This document shows, piece by piece, positions 44,742 through 55,996 of a stretch of DNA of 64,000 bases. Under the pieces are notes generated by a model that ran no database searches, was not told the origin of the DNA, and saw only the letters and a program-made list of their open reading frames with translations. Source of the stretch: Membranipora membranacea (Eukaryota > Bryozoa > Gymnolaemata > Cheilostomatida > Membraniporidae). A program made the position numbers and the translations under genes. Where the stretch lies: NCBI GenBank assembly GCA_914767715.1, contig OU612069.1, forward strand, positions 20,271,387-20,335,386, written 5' to 3'. Every line of letters starts with the position of its first letter. The first letter of the stretch is position 1.

Positions 44742-47490
44742 ATGGGATCTAACACTGAATCCTCTGTAACACTATACTATACAGTACTGTTAGCAGTTGT
44801 CTTCTCTTTGTGTATCGCAGCAGTTTCCGCCAACCCTATGATGTTTGAGGATAATAATATATGGGAGGTATGTGATCTATTGACATTAAGCTATACACCA
44901 TGTTTTACATGTTATTTTTTGTCTTACTGAGCGTCATGTGATATGTGATGTCTTATGATGTGTATTCATCAATATGTTTTCTGCCATTTTGCCATTTCGC
45001 CTATATGGCTAAAACTTTCTAAATGTTGCCTTCGACTAGCAAAACTGATTTAAAAGTTATTAGTCGGGAAAAAACCTCAAAAGAAGGAGCTGACATGTTA
45101 TCAGTGTCCACAGGGGAGGGGGGGAGTAAGGCAAGTTGAGAATTAAATTTTTAAATTGGGGTATTCAGTTAAGAATGTTAGGAAGAAGACATTTAATTTT
45201 GTAAATGGCTTGAATCAACAGCCTATAAAATGTTTTATCTATACTATCAAAAAGAAAATATTGACATCTAGTATTATCATGCATTGTGGAAACTTTGTTA
45301 GAATTGACAAGTCGATCCGGCATTTCCTGTTTCCACAATACAGTAACAAGCCACAGCCAGCCCTTAAAAGCGTTCGGGATGGCGATCGCGGCCGTAGGCG
45401 GTTGCGCCTACGGCCGCGATCGTCATCCCGAACGCTTTTAAGGGCTGGCTGTGGAACAAACCAGCAGCAAGTGTTAAAATAAGGAGCTTTATACTGGATT
45501 GATATATTTTCGTAATCGTCAACTCCGACTTAATTTCCCAATTTTCCATAGTCCTACTCTCCAAGTGATACCTTCAACCGTGGGAGTGTTGGGATTTGAT
45601 AGCCTGTTTAATTTTACTTGGGTCAAATAAATGGTGTGGCTGCATTTATCCAAAAATTCCAGTGCAGGATATCACAGAGGAATCATAAGTGTGAAAGCAA
45701 GCTATAACGCAATGGGGCAATTCCCTTCAACGGAAGTTTTGCGTACGTGGACTGGTTAATGCAGCTTGGTTAGCTGGCTTTTGTAATCAAGTTGTGTTCT
45801 GAAACCTAAAATGTGACTTGGCCACAGTAGGATAGTTGAATCCAAGTCAAAGAGAAAATGCTATAGGTTTATTAGACTGGCATGTGGCTGTACCAAATTG
45901 TTATGCTTGGATATCAGCTCCCAAGATCCTCAGTTAGCAAGGCCCCTCCTATCATGGGTCCGTCGTCCTTCAGTCAAATACATATTTTTCTGAATTTTGA
46001 TTTACAAAACGGAGATAAATGAGAAGGCTCTTTCCTTAATCAGTTTAAATCTCATCTTTGGTTGTCATATACAATATGCCGCACTTTGCAAATTTCACCG
46101 GTCCATCAGATTAAACTGGTTTGTAAAACAATGGAAGAAGATTACAAATATTTAATAGCTTTGCGATGAATAAAAGATCAGGATGGGAATCCATCTAAAA
46201 ATTTTGATTACATTTCAAGATTTTTGTTGAATAATTTAGCACCCAAACTTGCGAACAATAGAGTGTAATGATTAAATGATAAACCTTGATAAGGCCGCCT
46301 GCAATCCTACTTTTTTTGTATTCTAGATTTTTATACCCAATGGGAATAAATTACCCGCAGTATCCGCAGAAGGAAAAGAGCATTTTTCGAAAGCTTGAAA
46401 AAGCTAAATTTAAGTGTAGCTAAAATTAACTCATCCTCTTAATTGTATATTTTAAATCCCATCCAAGCTAGCTACATTAGGTCATCCCCACTTTGGTTTA
46501 AGCCTGTTCTAGTACACATTTACTCTTCTATGGTATGGTTGTTGCGTTATCCTCTATTTTTGTCTGTTTTGAAATTGTATACCAAGGAGAGACATCAAAC
46601 ACTGCAAAACACACACTCATATTAGGGATATCAAACGCTGCATATATAAGTCTGACCAATGATTAAATCAGATTACAATGATTTATTGCTTTGAATTTTG
46701 AAACCCTGTCAACGTAGTTACCACAGCTGGAGAAAGATACAGCATCTCCATTAACGTGACGTCATTGGTATAGAGTTGCACATTCCCATGGGGAAATCAT
46801 TATTGCCTTAAGTCAATTCATTTAGGTCATCCCAAATATTTGTCATTCACGTTTCCGCTGCGTTCTATTTGTGTCCTGTCCTCGTGTATGGTGGCCTTTC
46901 CGAAGAACATCCCAAAGGAAAGTTTGTCTCGTTTCTGCCTAACATGAAATATTCTGGAAGGCCTAGAGCAAGTCGATGCTCAATTCTATGAAAATCTCCC
47001 TAAAGACACCCACAGTATTGTTTACGTTTTCTCCGTACAAACTCAAGCCATTCATTATTAATTTGCTCCTGTCTACGGCTACACAGTATATCTTCAGACC
47101 TAACATGACTTGTGTGACAAGCGTTACATCAACTTCGTAGAGTTTTCCCTCTTTTTTCAAAATGATATTTAGCTGGGCATGAATTAACCTCTGAATACAG
47201 AAAATTTAGTTTTGTGCTTTCAACCACACTTTCTTTAAATTTGTTATTCTCCTTTTTTTCAGTTGGAAGCGACGACAAGCGTGTACGACGCCTTCCCAGA
47301 ACTGGAGGCGCACAAACTGGCCGAGAAGATTGTGGAGTGTTATAACATCTGCCGTGTGAACAAACTTGATAGCTGTTTAGATGGTGATAAAAGCTTCTTT
47401 TTTAGGTGTACAATGGAAGTATACGGTTCTCGAGTTGTGAAAGAAAAGTGCTACAACTCCTGCATGGAAAACCACGGGATGCTAAAGTGA
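44742..47490 (+). CDS. Small secreted six-cysteine protein, gene A
   Basis: Coding exons 44742-44867 and 47263-47490 are joined in phase 0 to give 117 aa. A non-coding first exon probably ends at 44528 (AAGCAG|GTGATT), with an acceptor at 44725. Residues 12-31 are a hydrophobic signal segment ending VSA|NP. The mature part has an acidic N-terminus (EDNNIWE), a helix-prone stretch and six cysteines spaced C-x3-C-x7-C-x10-C-x13-C-x3-C, ending ENHGMLK. It is paralogous to the gene at 51562, with decayed copies at 49069 and 54225. AATAAA lies at 47855. I recognise no known family, so the function is open; a secreted hormone, pheromone, defence or venom-type peptide would fit equally. Intron 2 carries the 104-bp palindrome. 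Confidence 0.8.
45351..45454. repeat. 104-bp near-perfect palindrome
   Basis: Arms 45351-45400 and 45405-45454 are 50 bases each and pair with one mismatch around the 4-base loop GTTG. The arms run from CCACAGCCAGCCC at the outside to GCGGCCGTAGGCG at the loop, and are about 60% GC in an AT-rich intron. They include GATCGC/GCGATC and CGGCCG sites. It may be a MITE of the minimal hairpin type. It is not part of any exon. Confidence 0.95.
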
Positions 47491-48160
47491 AAACAACTCC
47501 TGACACTGTTTTAGCTTTACTCCTTTGAACCATTCCGGTGTTGATCTATCTTTCATTGAAGTGATAAAATCCTTCCACAGTTGGCTGATCTTAAGCATTG
47601 ATATCTCAAGTTTCTATCAAGGGCATTGACATCTTCAATTTTCTCATGGCATATTATGTTTCTCACAAACATTTTTACTGAGAATTTTGTAATGACGGAT
47701 AGTAATCTCTATATTAATTTATTATTGTACTTTTATGAATGTATCGCAAGTTGTTTATTTCATTCCAGTTGATGGCCATCTCAAGTGATTCATTGTTTGT
47801 TTTATATTTGGATCTTGGCTTTTGTTACGGGTACTCGGTGGACCTTTGAATGGAAATAAAAGCCAAAAAATGCTAAAGTTTCACAATACCTACACTCTAG
47901 GGAAAAATTCAATATTTGTTTCGGTTTGTTGTTATTGATTAATAGAGATTCTTTAGTCATCCTATTCGTCTGATTTCTGACTAGCTGTTTTTATGTTCAA
48001 ACTCCCCTAAGGATTTATGAAACTTCGCTGAGTCAAGTCAAGACGGGCAAAATTAAGTGATAATCAACCCATGATGAATAATCTATTGATTTTTAACTCA
48101 CTTTGAAATCAATAATTTGTTGCACACTGTATATTGTCCCCTCCTGCCCGACAACGCATC
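47491..48160. other. Gene A 3' UTR and spacer
   Basis: The 3' UTR (stop at 47490, AATAAA at 47855) shares blocks such as CTCCTTTGAAC..TTCCGGTGTTGATCT with the other array units. The remaining 300 bases show nothing assignable. Confidence 0.5.
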
Positions 48161-48164
48161 CCCC

Positions 48165-48420
48165 ACATAGGAGTAGGAGCTGGCACAGTTGGTTGGAGCA
48201 CCGGTCGTTTAACACGCCAATGTTGAAGGTCGTGGGTTCGAAACCCACTGCAGTCCATCAACTACTGGGGTTTTCTTGGCTCTGACCTGCCTGCAAACAG
48301 AGAGCAACCTGGTGCAGATATTGCAGCCTCGCCACCAAAGCACTACAATTTCGCCGCCCATGCTTCGGGATGTCGGGTGTGATAAGACGTCTGATTTTAA
48401 TTAACCTTTTTAATCAACCC
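48165..48420 (+). mobile_element. tRNA-derived SINE (family C)
   Basis: The head TAGGAGTAGGAGCTGGCACA then GTTGGTTGGAGCACCGG (box A-like) is followed by GTGGGTTCGAAACCCACTG (box B-like). The body CTCTGACCTGCCTGCAAACA then GAGAGCAACC and a T-rich tail follow. A 16-G run begins just after, at 48430. It lies between array units A and B. Confidence 0.75.
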
Positions 48421-49512
48421 CTCCAAGCCGGGGGGGGGGGGGGGGTTTCCTTCCATAACTTTCAATATCTTTTTTAAGTTCAATAAAGCTCATGAATAAC
48501 AATCAGCACTGTCACATTTCAATGAGAAATGTGTAGCATATTGATTTGCTAAAATATTTAATGTTTACTTAGAAATTCAAGCTTAATTAATAGCCCATAT
48601 AATATGACATCGAATTCGAACAGATATAATGAACAAAACACCATAGCGCTTTTGGCTCCAATACGAATAACGTGACAAACTCAGACTCAGTCGTTCTATA
48701 AACCTTGGCAGAGATTGATGAGATTTAATCAGAGCATAAGTCCTAAGGCTACAGTATCTGTTTATGATATGAGGAAAAGCTTCCTGTCATTGTCATTGAG
48801 AATCTATAGTGATATTGTGAATCTATGGCCAACAAACTATTTAGGTCTGTTAGTTTGCAAAAGCTTTCTGAACTTTGTAGAGTAACCGATTTTTGCATAT
48901 CCATCTTAAATCTTCATCTACGTAAAGAGCCGTATATTGTGCCAGATATCTGTGGTATGTGTGTGTGTGTGGTGTTTGTGAGTCCAGTAGAGTTAGTACA
49001 GACATTTAAGAAGACGCTGGATAATATCCGATAAACTCAAATAAAGATGTAGGAGGTGGCTCAGTGCTTTTAGCAGTTGTCTTCTATTTGTGTATCGCAG
49101 CAGCTTCATCCGATCCCATGGTGTTTGAGGATAATAATATATTGGAGGTATGTGACCTATTGACCTTTTAATGGTAGACGTCAATAAATTTAATAGTGAA
49201 GAAGAAACCCAAAAACAAGCTGACAAGCACAAGGTGTCAGAGAAAAAAGGCTAAGACCAGTAGAATTGTAGATTTGAATGGTTGTTGATAATTAGGCTGA
49301 TGATTATTAAAATTACTTGACCAAAATTTTGGCCGTAAAATCATTATATATATACTTTTATTGGCAACCAAAGTCATCTCATTAGAAATATTTTGCACTC
49401 AGTGCCAGAAAACATGAGTAGAAACAAAAGAGCCAAAAGAAAAACTCATTGAGTGTAGAGGGTTTATTCTCACCAAAGAGGCAAAAGCTACATTAAAAAA
49501 AATTTATTGGTC

Positions 49513-49760
49513 AGGGGGGTCTTTCAATTAGGATGAGCTACGCTTTACCATAGCAGATTATCACTATCACATCCCTCAAAATAACCACCCTCTTGGTATT
49601 TCAATTTGATAAACTTGTTCCCGAATTGCTCATTCACATAATGTATATCCTTCCATCAATGAATGAGCAATGTGAGAGCACGATCCTATCAGGTCTTGTT
49701 CAGTCACTGAGTAAGCGATCATATTGCCATTTTCGCTGTTTTTAATTGAAAGACCCCCCT
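49513..49760. mobile_element. MITE M3, copy 2
   Basis: An 18-bp perfect terminal inverted repeat is present: AGGGGGGTCTTTCAATTA at 49513 and TAATTGAAAGACCCCCCT ending at 49760. The 248-base interior has GAGCGAT/TGAGCAAT-like subterminal motifs. Copy 1 is at 19643-19859. There is no coding capacity. Confidence 0.8.
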
Positions 49761-49881
49761 AATTAGTTGGTAACAGAAAAATAATTTTGAGCCTGACCAT
49801 AAATGTTGGATCTGATAGGACGGTTGAAAGTGCAGTTTGTCCTGCTTATTTTTAAAAGGGAATATGTTGTATAGCTTATGC

Positions 49882-50226
49882 CAGGGCTGCCCAACCAGTG
49901 ACCCTGGACCTGCATGTGGCCCTTCGGCCCAATTTTATGCAGCCCCCGGCTCGTTTGAAAAAACTTGTGTAGTCGCAAAAACAATTCCCCCTCCTATATT
50001 TATTACATTTCTCATTTGTACAATAATAAGGAACGCTCTACATCTGGTCAAAGTATTTTGGAATTCCTCAACCATGGCATTTGAGTGAGCTCCAATAAAT
50101 AAATTCCCCACTGCAGGGAATACTGCGCACCCATATATGAATGTTTGATTCATGGTGAGGTTGGGACCCCAGGGAGATTGCGATATGTGGATGCGGCCTC
50201 CTCAATGAAAAGGTTGGGCACCCCTG
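49882..50226. mobile_element. hAT-type non-autonomous DNA transposon
   Basis: The 345-base element is bounded by CAGGGCTGCCCAACC and GGTTGGGCACCCCTG, the typical CAGGGGTGCCCAACC ends of hAT MITEs. An 8-bp target duplication flanks it, GCTTATGC and GCTTAGGC, with one mismatch. The interior includes TGTGGCCCTTCGGCCC and its partial inverse. The paralogous intron of gene C (near 52280) lacks it. Confidence 0.85.
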
Positions 50227-51102
50227 GCTTAGGCGATACCTGTTTCTATCACGGTCTCTCTGAGAAAACCCACAGTATTATCTAAAATTTCTTCTTGTAA
50301 TTAATTCAGGCAATTCAATATAAATTTTCTCATGTCCACGGCCCTACAAACCTGATATTACTTGTGTGCCGGTCCTTACAATGACTTTTACCGATACCGA
50401 GCTTTGTTTAGTTGATTAGTGAAGTTTGCCTTGATCCCAGCCACAACAAATTATTGCTGAGCAATAAATTATTCAGCAAATTAGAATAATTTATTGCTAA
50501 AACTATTGAAGCTCTGTAAATATAGTTATCACTGGAAACATATTCGTTAGCTTGATGAATGTAAACTCACGGTGATGTCATTGGCATAGATTTAATCATG
50601 CGCTGGGATGCAGTTACTACCTGAAACCATCTCAATTTGTTCATGCGAAATATTTGTCATATATAATTCTTGCCAAATTTCATCCATGTCCTGGAATAAG
50701 TGTTACAGAGAAAATCTCGAAGGGTAGTTTGTCTTGTTAACTACTGCACAGAGAACCACAGGATGTTAAAGAAGAAACAGCTCCTGATCCTGTTCTAGCT
50801 TTGCTCCTTTAAAACATTCCAGGGATGATCCGATTCTTATTGTAAAGATATAACCCATCTGCATTTTGTCTTAGGGCTGTGCAGGTGTGTGCTGTGCAGG
50901 TGTGTTTGTGAGACATTTAGGCTTCGTACAGACATTCGAGAATACAATGGAGAAAACCTGAACAAAGCAATTATATTGTGGTGTTGTTTCTCTTTCAAAA
51001 GTTGAGGATGTTGTAACAAAAACCAACATTGAAATCACGCTTTATTTATATCTCGAGGAAATAAGAGTTTGCCTACAACAGGAAATAGAAGTCAATAATA
51101 AA

Positions 51103-51154
51103 GTGATGAATAATGAGCTGGCGTGAATGAGCGGTAGACAGCCCACTATATAAG
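51103..51154 (+). promoter_or_regulatory. Promoter of cysteine-rich gene C
   Basis: TATATAAG lies at 51147-51154. The 22-bp block at 51103-51124 is identical to the one upstream of gene A. Downstream, a non-coding exon probably ends at 51318 (TGAAGCAG|GTGACT). Confidence 0.65.
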
Positions 51155-51561
51155 ACTGGTATCGTCATTAAAACTGTCACACGAAGCTACAGTTACTACA
51201 CTCTACACAGCAACATACAGACAGCACACTTAGTCAGCAGACAAAGCATTGGATACTACTAAAAGCTTGATTTGAGAAAAATCTTACTTGTAGGTTATCC
51301 TACCACACTCTGAAGCAGGTGACTTTTTGTGGGGAAATTTTATATTTTTTTGACTATTCTCAGTTGTGTTTCTTACTGGAGTAGGGTATGCGCTGCATCG
51401 GACCGACAGACATTTTGGTTTCCATTCTCAACAAGACAGTATCCTGTCACATAAAAAAATCTGTTTGCAGTAAGAACATTTTGTTGCAGATAATTACTTT
51501 ATTCAAATATCGATTCTTGTTCTGTTTTTTTTTTCCACAGAACTAACTGTACACAAAAAGT

Positions 51562-52789
51562 ATGGGATCTGAAACTCCATACTCCATAACACTGAACTCT
51601 ACAGTACTGTTAGCAGTTATCTTCTCGTTATGTATCGCAGCAGCTTCATCCAACCCTGTGGGGTTTGAGGATAACAATGCATGGGAGGTATGTAACTTAA
51701 TTGACCTCTATTCATATGTATGTTCATGTTATACATAATGTTATACGTAATGTCGAATGTCATGTTATACTTAATGTAATACGTAATGTCAAACGTCATG
51801 TTATACGTAATGTTAAACGCCTTGTTATACGTAATATTAAACGCCATGTTATACGTAATATTAAACGCCATGTTATACGTAATATTAAACGTCATGATAT
51901 ATGTGATGTTAAAGGTCATGTTATATGTGATGTCATACATGAAGTATATTCATCAATATCTTTTCTTTTATTCTGCAATTCTACTGATCAGCATAGATAA
52001 CACTAAAGGACAATAATATGTAATAGTGCAAAGAAGAAGCTGACAGGCGAAAGGTGTTAGAGATATGAAAATAGTTGACCAAAATCCCGGGCTAAAAGTC
52101 ATTATTGTTAATGTAGAGGGTTTATCATCATCAAAGACGAAAAAGCTAAATTCAAATGATATTATTTTTCTGTTTGGTAATAACAAAATTATGACAGGCA
52201 TACATCTCAATGATTAATCTGATGGAATGGTGCAAAGGGTAGTTTCTCCCGCTTTTTCTTTAATGGAAATAAGTTGTATAGGCTAGGTTATATCTAACTG
52301 AGGAGGCTCACAGTATTGTCTAAGATTTCTCCTGCAGTTTAACATCAATTTGCTAATTCCTACTGCTTTCAAGTCTTGATAAGATATGTTTTCCAAGTTT
52401 AAGAAAGAGATTGCAGAGTTTGTTGATTAGCAGTTTAATTTTCCAACCTAATAATGATATTTCTCAAGTCAGAGAAAATTGAATTTTTTGCCTGCTACCA
52501 ATAAAATTATTTTGTGCAGTCAATTTTTATTATTTTTTTTTTATTCCAGTATGAAGCAACTACAAGCTTGTATGACTCCTTCCCACAACTGCAGGATCAC
52601 CAAATGGCTGAAAAGGTTGTCCAGTGTTACGACGCATGTCAGTTTGACCACCTGGAAGAAATTGATGAATGTATGGATGGTGAAAAAGGCTACTTCATGA
52701 CATGTATGAGGCAGCTTTATGGTTCTCTGGCTCAATCGAAGGAAATGTGTATTAACTACTGCCTCGAGAACCATGCCATGTTGAAGTGA
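51562..52789 (+). CDS. Small secreted six-cysteine protein, gene C
   Basis: Coding exons 51562-51687 and 52550-52789 join in phase 0 to give 121 aa. It is paralogous to gene A throughout: MGS start, LLAVIFSLCIAAASS signal core, FEDNNAWE at the end of exon 1, EATTS at the start of exon 2, and an ML-K C-terminus. Cysteine spacing is C-x3-C-x10-C-x10-C-x14-C-x3-C; relative to A it has three extra residues in the second loop and one in the fourth. The cysteines are invariant between the copies while the loop residues differ widely. That pattern is typical of secreted peptides whose scaffold is kept and surface changes. AATAAA lies at 53591. The intron holds a 24-bp minisatellite. Confidence 0.8.
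51725..51940. repeat. 24-bp minisatellite
   Basis: The unit CATGTTATACGTAATATTAA ACGC (24 bases) is repeated about nine times with drift in the intron of gene C. Because 24 is a multiple of three, the array is open in frames on both strands, which explains the repetitive HVIRNIKR-like open frames. The equivalent place in gene A (44930-44980) has only one or two degenerate units. Confidence 0.9.
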
Positions 52790-53644
52790 AAGCAATCCTT
52801 TGAACAATTTTGGTGTTGATCTGTTTTAAAATCTGTTTTAAAATCACTCCACTGTTTCTCATTGAACATTTAACATTAATACCTTTGAATTCTTACACAT
52901 GCAATGACATCTACGATTTTCTCATAGAGGATAATATTAAGTTTACTAAATTTGAATGACGGATAAATATCTTAATTGTTATTCATGATTCTACTTTTCT
53001 TGGTACAAAAATATTGTTTACTTTGTGCAAGTTTACAGCCATCTGAAGTGATTTACCTTTGTACCTAGGTCACTCAGTTTATCCTATTGGTACTTACCTT
53101 TAATTAAATGTGGTATCAATTTACTTTATCCATCTACTTATTTTATTCTATCTATGTATTATTCTTATCTTTAAACCTATTTTACTTAAAAAACTGTTCT
53201 ATTTAGAGTTTCAAAAATTATGATTTTTATGAAAATTCCTAATTTGAATTGGTGGATAATAATCTCCATCACTAAATATTAATGCATTTATATTATTTTT
53301 AATACTTTATTTGGCAATCTTCATAATTTTGAGGAAAATATTTTATGTTTAGTGCCAAAACAGAGGAAAAAAAGACAAAAAAAACTATAATAGTGAAAAC
53401 AGATATTTAAATATATCTAAATGAGTAAAAATTTAAAGATTTATTTATTGGAATTTTTATTTATTAAATCAATTTTCTAGATATATAAGACGATTTTTAT
53501 TTCATTAACGTTGCTATACATCTTGAGTGATTCTCATTTTTTCTTTATTTGGATTTTTATGCAATATGTATCGATATTACTATGAATGAAAATAAACGAG
53601 GAACAATTGCTACAGTTACTCATAATCTTCTATCTGGGGAATGA

Positions 53645-54224
53645 ATTTTGGCCTTTGATTTTTTTTATGGTTTGATTATCAGCTGGTGATATGAGGAATG
53701 CTGCTAGCAATGATTCGCAATGGGAGACAATTTGGTCATATAAGTCATATTACAAAACAAACAAAAATTTGTTGAACACTACTCTTGTAATAAGAGTTTG
53801 AGTTTCATTTCTAAAAAATTCATACTCGTGGCTAGGTCGGCCGCATTGACATTAAGGCAAAAAAACTTGGTTACAAGTTCTCAGATAATAGTCAAAAAGA
53901 TAATTCTTTCTCTTTGATGTTGTGTACTTATTCAGAAGGACGTCAATCGCTGCATACATGCATACATAATTGGATATTAGTGTAAAGATGAACACCAGTT
54001 ATATACTATTTAAATAATTTGCTAAGACTATAATTATAATCATCGCTTGAAAAGCATTTGTATGCTTGGTAATGAAAATTCCTGTTGGTGATGTCACTGG
54101 TATAGACTAAACATTCCCTTGAGAGGCAATCATTACCTCAAGTCATTTGTCATTCAAGTTTCATGTTGAGTACTAATTATTTCCAGCGTTACAGAATCAT
54201 GTATTATATCCTTTTAAACAATCC
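53645..54224. other. Spacer between array units C and D
   Basis: AT-rich sequence follows the AATAAA of gene C. The stretch near 54110-54200 (CATTTGTCATTCAAGTTTC) resembles intron 2 of gene A near 46840. No exon 1, ATG or TATA box of the family is present here. Confidence 0.45.
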
Positions 54225-54696
54225 CAGGTAGTTTGCCTTGATAAGTGCTACATGAAGAACCACAGTATGTAAAAATGGAAAGAACTCTTGACACTGATCA
54301 GGCTTTACTCATTTAAGTGTTGATCTGATTTATAGATGATAAAATCCATCCACGGTTGGTTTCAGGGCTGACATCATGCATTGATATCTTCATTTCTTAT
54401 CAAAGACAGTAAAATCTTTGGTTTTTCTCATAGAGGATAACAATTTATTATTCTGTCATGGACTACTGGAAATTTTGAAATAATGGATAATAATCACCAT
54501 TTTTTTAATGATGGTGGTACTTTACCCAATATTATAACAAGGTGTTCATTTCATTGCTGTTGATAGCCATAACGAAAGTGATTCACACTTTTTCTGTATT
54601 TGAGTGATTATCTTGCTTTCGTTGCTTTTGTTAAAAAATGTGGGTAAAGTTAAAATCGTATACAGTTCTATCCCTGTAGGAAGATTGAGAAATAAA
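54225..54696 (+). pseudogene. Decayed cysteine-rich gene, unit D
   Basis: TAAGTGCTACATGAAGAACC at about 54241 corresponds to the end of exon 2 (CYNSCMENH region), followed by a 3' UTR with the family's CTCTTGACACTG and GTGTTGATCTGAT blocks and an AATAAA at 54691. As in unit B, the remnant is fused directly to intron-like GTAGTTTGCCTTG. Exon 1 and most of exon 2 are gone. Confidence 0.65.
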
Positions 54697-54846
54697 GGTG
54701 CCTTAGGGACGTGGCTGCCATATTCAGCGCCATTTTGCTCTCAGTTTGCAGACAGGTCGGAGCATACCTGGGGCATCAATTGAATCCAGTTTTCAGTAGA
54801 TATTAGATGGCAGGCGCTCTAACCAACTGAGCCACCTCCTACTCCT
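54697..54846 (-). mobile_element. tRNA-derived SINE (family C)
   Basis: On the minus strand it begins TAGGAGTAGGAGGTGGCTCA then GTTGGTTAGAGCGCC (box A-like). The tail ATGGCGCTGAATATGGCAGC then CACGTCCCTAAGGCACC matches the copy at 3498-3775. It sits right at the end of unit D. The box B region is eroded. Confidence 0.75.
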
Positions 54847-55996
54847 AACTCACTAACACTCACTAACAAAATACATCCACTTGCGGGAAGTTAATTCAAG
54901 CCTTTGTCATGTTAAATTGTTTTACTATAAGTGTGAGACAAGACGAAGTCTCCTTGCAATGATTTGCAACAGCGTCAATTGTCAAATTACGATAATTGCT
55001 GTGAAAAGAGGAGAGACAGGTTTAAAAGTGTGTATAATTAAAAACTCTCATTGTCAATGTGAAGCTATGGCAAAATCATTTGATTGATGAGTAACACAAT
55101 CCAAGTAGAGAAACGGTGACTATTTAAGTTTGTGACATCGCAGAAGGTTGTCTGGAAATTTAAAAATAACTGAGTCTTTCATATTCTTGCTACATACATT
55201 CACGTATCTAGTCTTCTCTCTATGATTTTAGACGAAATGGCATCATCACACATCTGGAAAATGATGGTGTTGGCAAGGGTTAATATGGTGATCTGACAAA
55301 ATGGTAAGAAAGAAGCAGTAGACCTTGTACAGACATTTGATGGTGGACATTGTGGTTAGATCATAACACAAAACAAAAAATATCAATATTCACAATTCAG
55401 ATGATTGGTCGTCTTCTCTCTCAACCTTGTAGAATAACTCCTGATTATTATATGTTTTATCTCATGAACACACAGCCCTATCCTATATTGCGTGATTATA
55501 TGATAATTGAATGCAGGTTTGATACTTCCGTCATGATCATGTTTGGAGTTGGCCTAACAATATTCCAATGACTCAAATCAAAATACTAAAAGCTTTTATA
55601 TTCAGATATTTGCAATAGGTTATTCATGAAAGTGAAGGGTTGACTGAATATTAGTCAATGTTCCAGAGCACTACTTATATAATACCATTGCCGAGAAAAA
55701 AGAAAATATCAACCTAGTGTACACTATGCTTTAACTACTATTATAGTATATATATACTTATGAGAATAACATGGTCCTTCGAATTCTGTTATCTGCCTGT
55801 GAGAAAAAGCATATGGATATTCTAGTCTACACTCTTGAATAATAATTGCTATTATAAAGGGCTTCAATTGTCCCAGCCCAACAGTAAACACGAAATAAGA
55901 CAACATTTCTCTTTCAACTTGTTCCGATATATTATCCCAGTCATCATAAGTTTTGTGAGGAAAGGGACTCGCTGCTAGCTCTAGAGTGGCGACAGG
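54847..55996. other. Spacer between the array and the astacin-like gene
   Basis: 55310-55362 (CTTGTACAGACATTTGATGG region) resembles the 3'-flanking blocks of other array units near 48990 and 50925, so the array's duplicated unit extends to about 55360. The rest should hold the astacin promoter. No clear TATA box is seen near 55900-55990. Confidence 0.45.

Larger units (their letters stand above)
49069..50800 (+). pseudogene. Decayed cysteine-rich gene, unit B
   Basis: 49069-49147 matches the signal-peptide exon of genes A and C from TTAGCAGTTGTCTTC to the GAG|GTATGT donor, but the upstream half with the ATG is missing. At the break lies TAGGAGGTGGCTCAG, the head of SINE family C. The only second-exon remnant is the last about 15 codons, at 50737-50780 (AACTACTGCACAGAGAACCA onward), fused directly to intron-like sequence; the rest of the exon is deleted. 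The 3' UTR-like stretch follows. No protein of the family can be made. A hAT-type MITE and MITE M3 have inserted in it. Confidence 0.75.

Noticed and set aside
45156-45482. 108-codon frame across the palindrome
   Set aside because: Its second half is just a translation of the inverted repeat, and the first half is AT-driven intron sequence. No family similarity is seen.
48825-49034. 69-codon plus-strand frame between array units A and B
   Set aside because: There is no signal peptide or cysteine pattern of the family. It overlaps the duplicated 3'-flanking block also seen near 50925 and 55330, which is not open there.
51701-52000. Repetitive HVIRNIKR-type frames on both strands
   Set aside because: They are produced by the 24-bp minisatellite, whose unit is a multiple of three. 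They lie within the intron of gene C.
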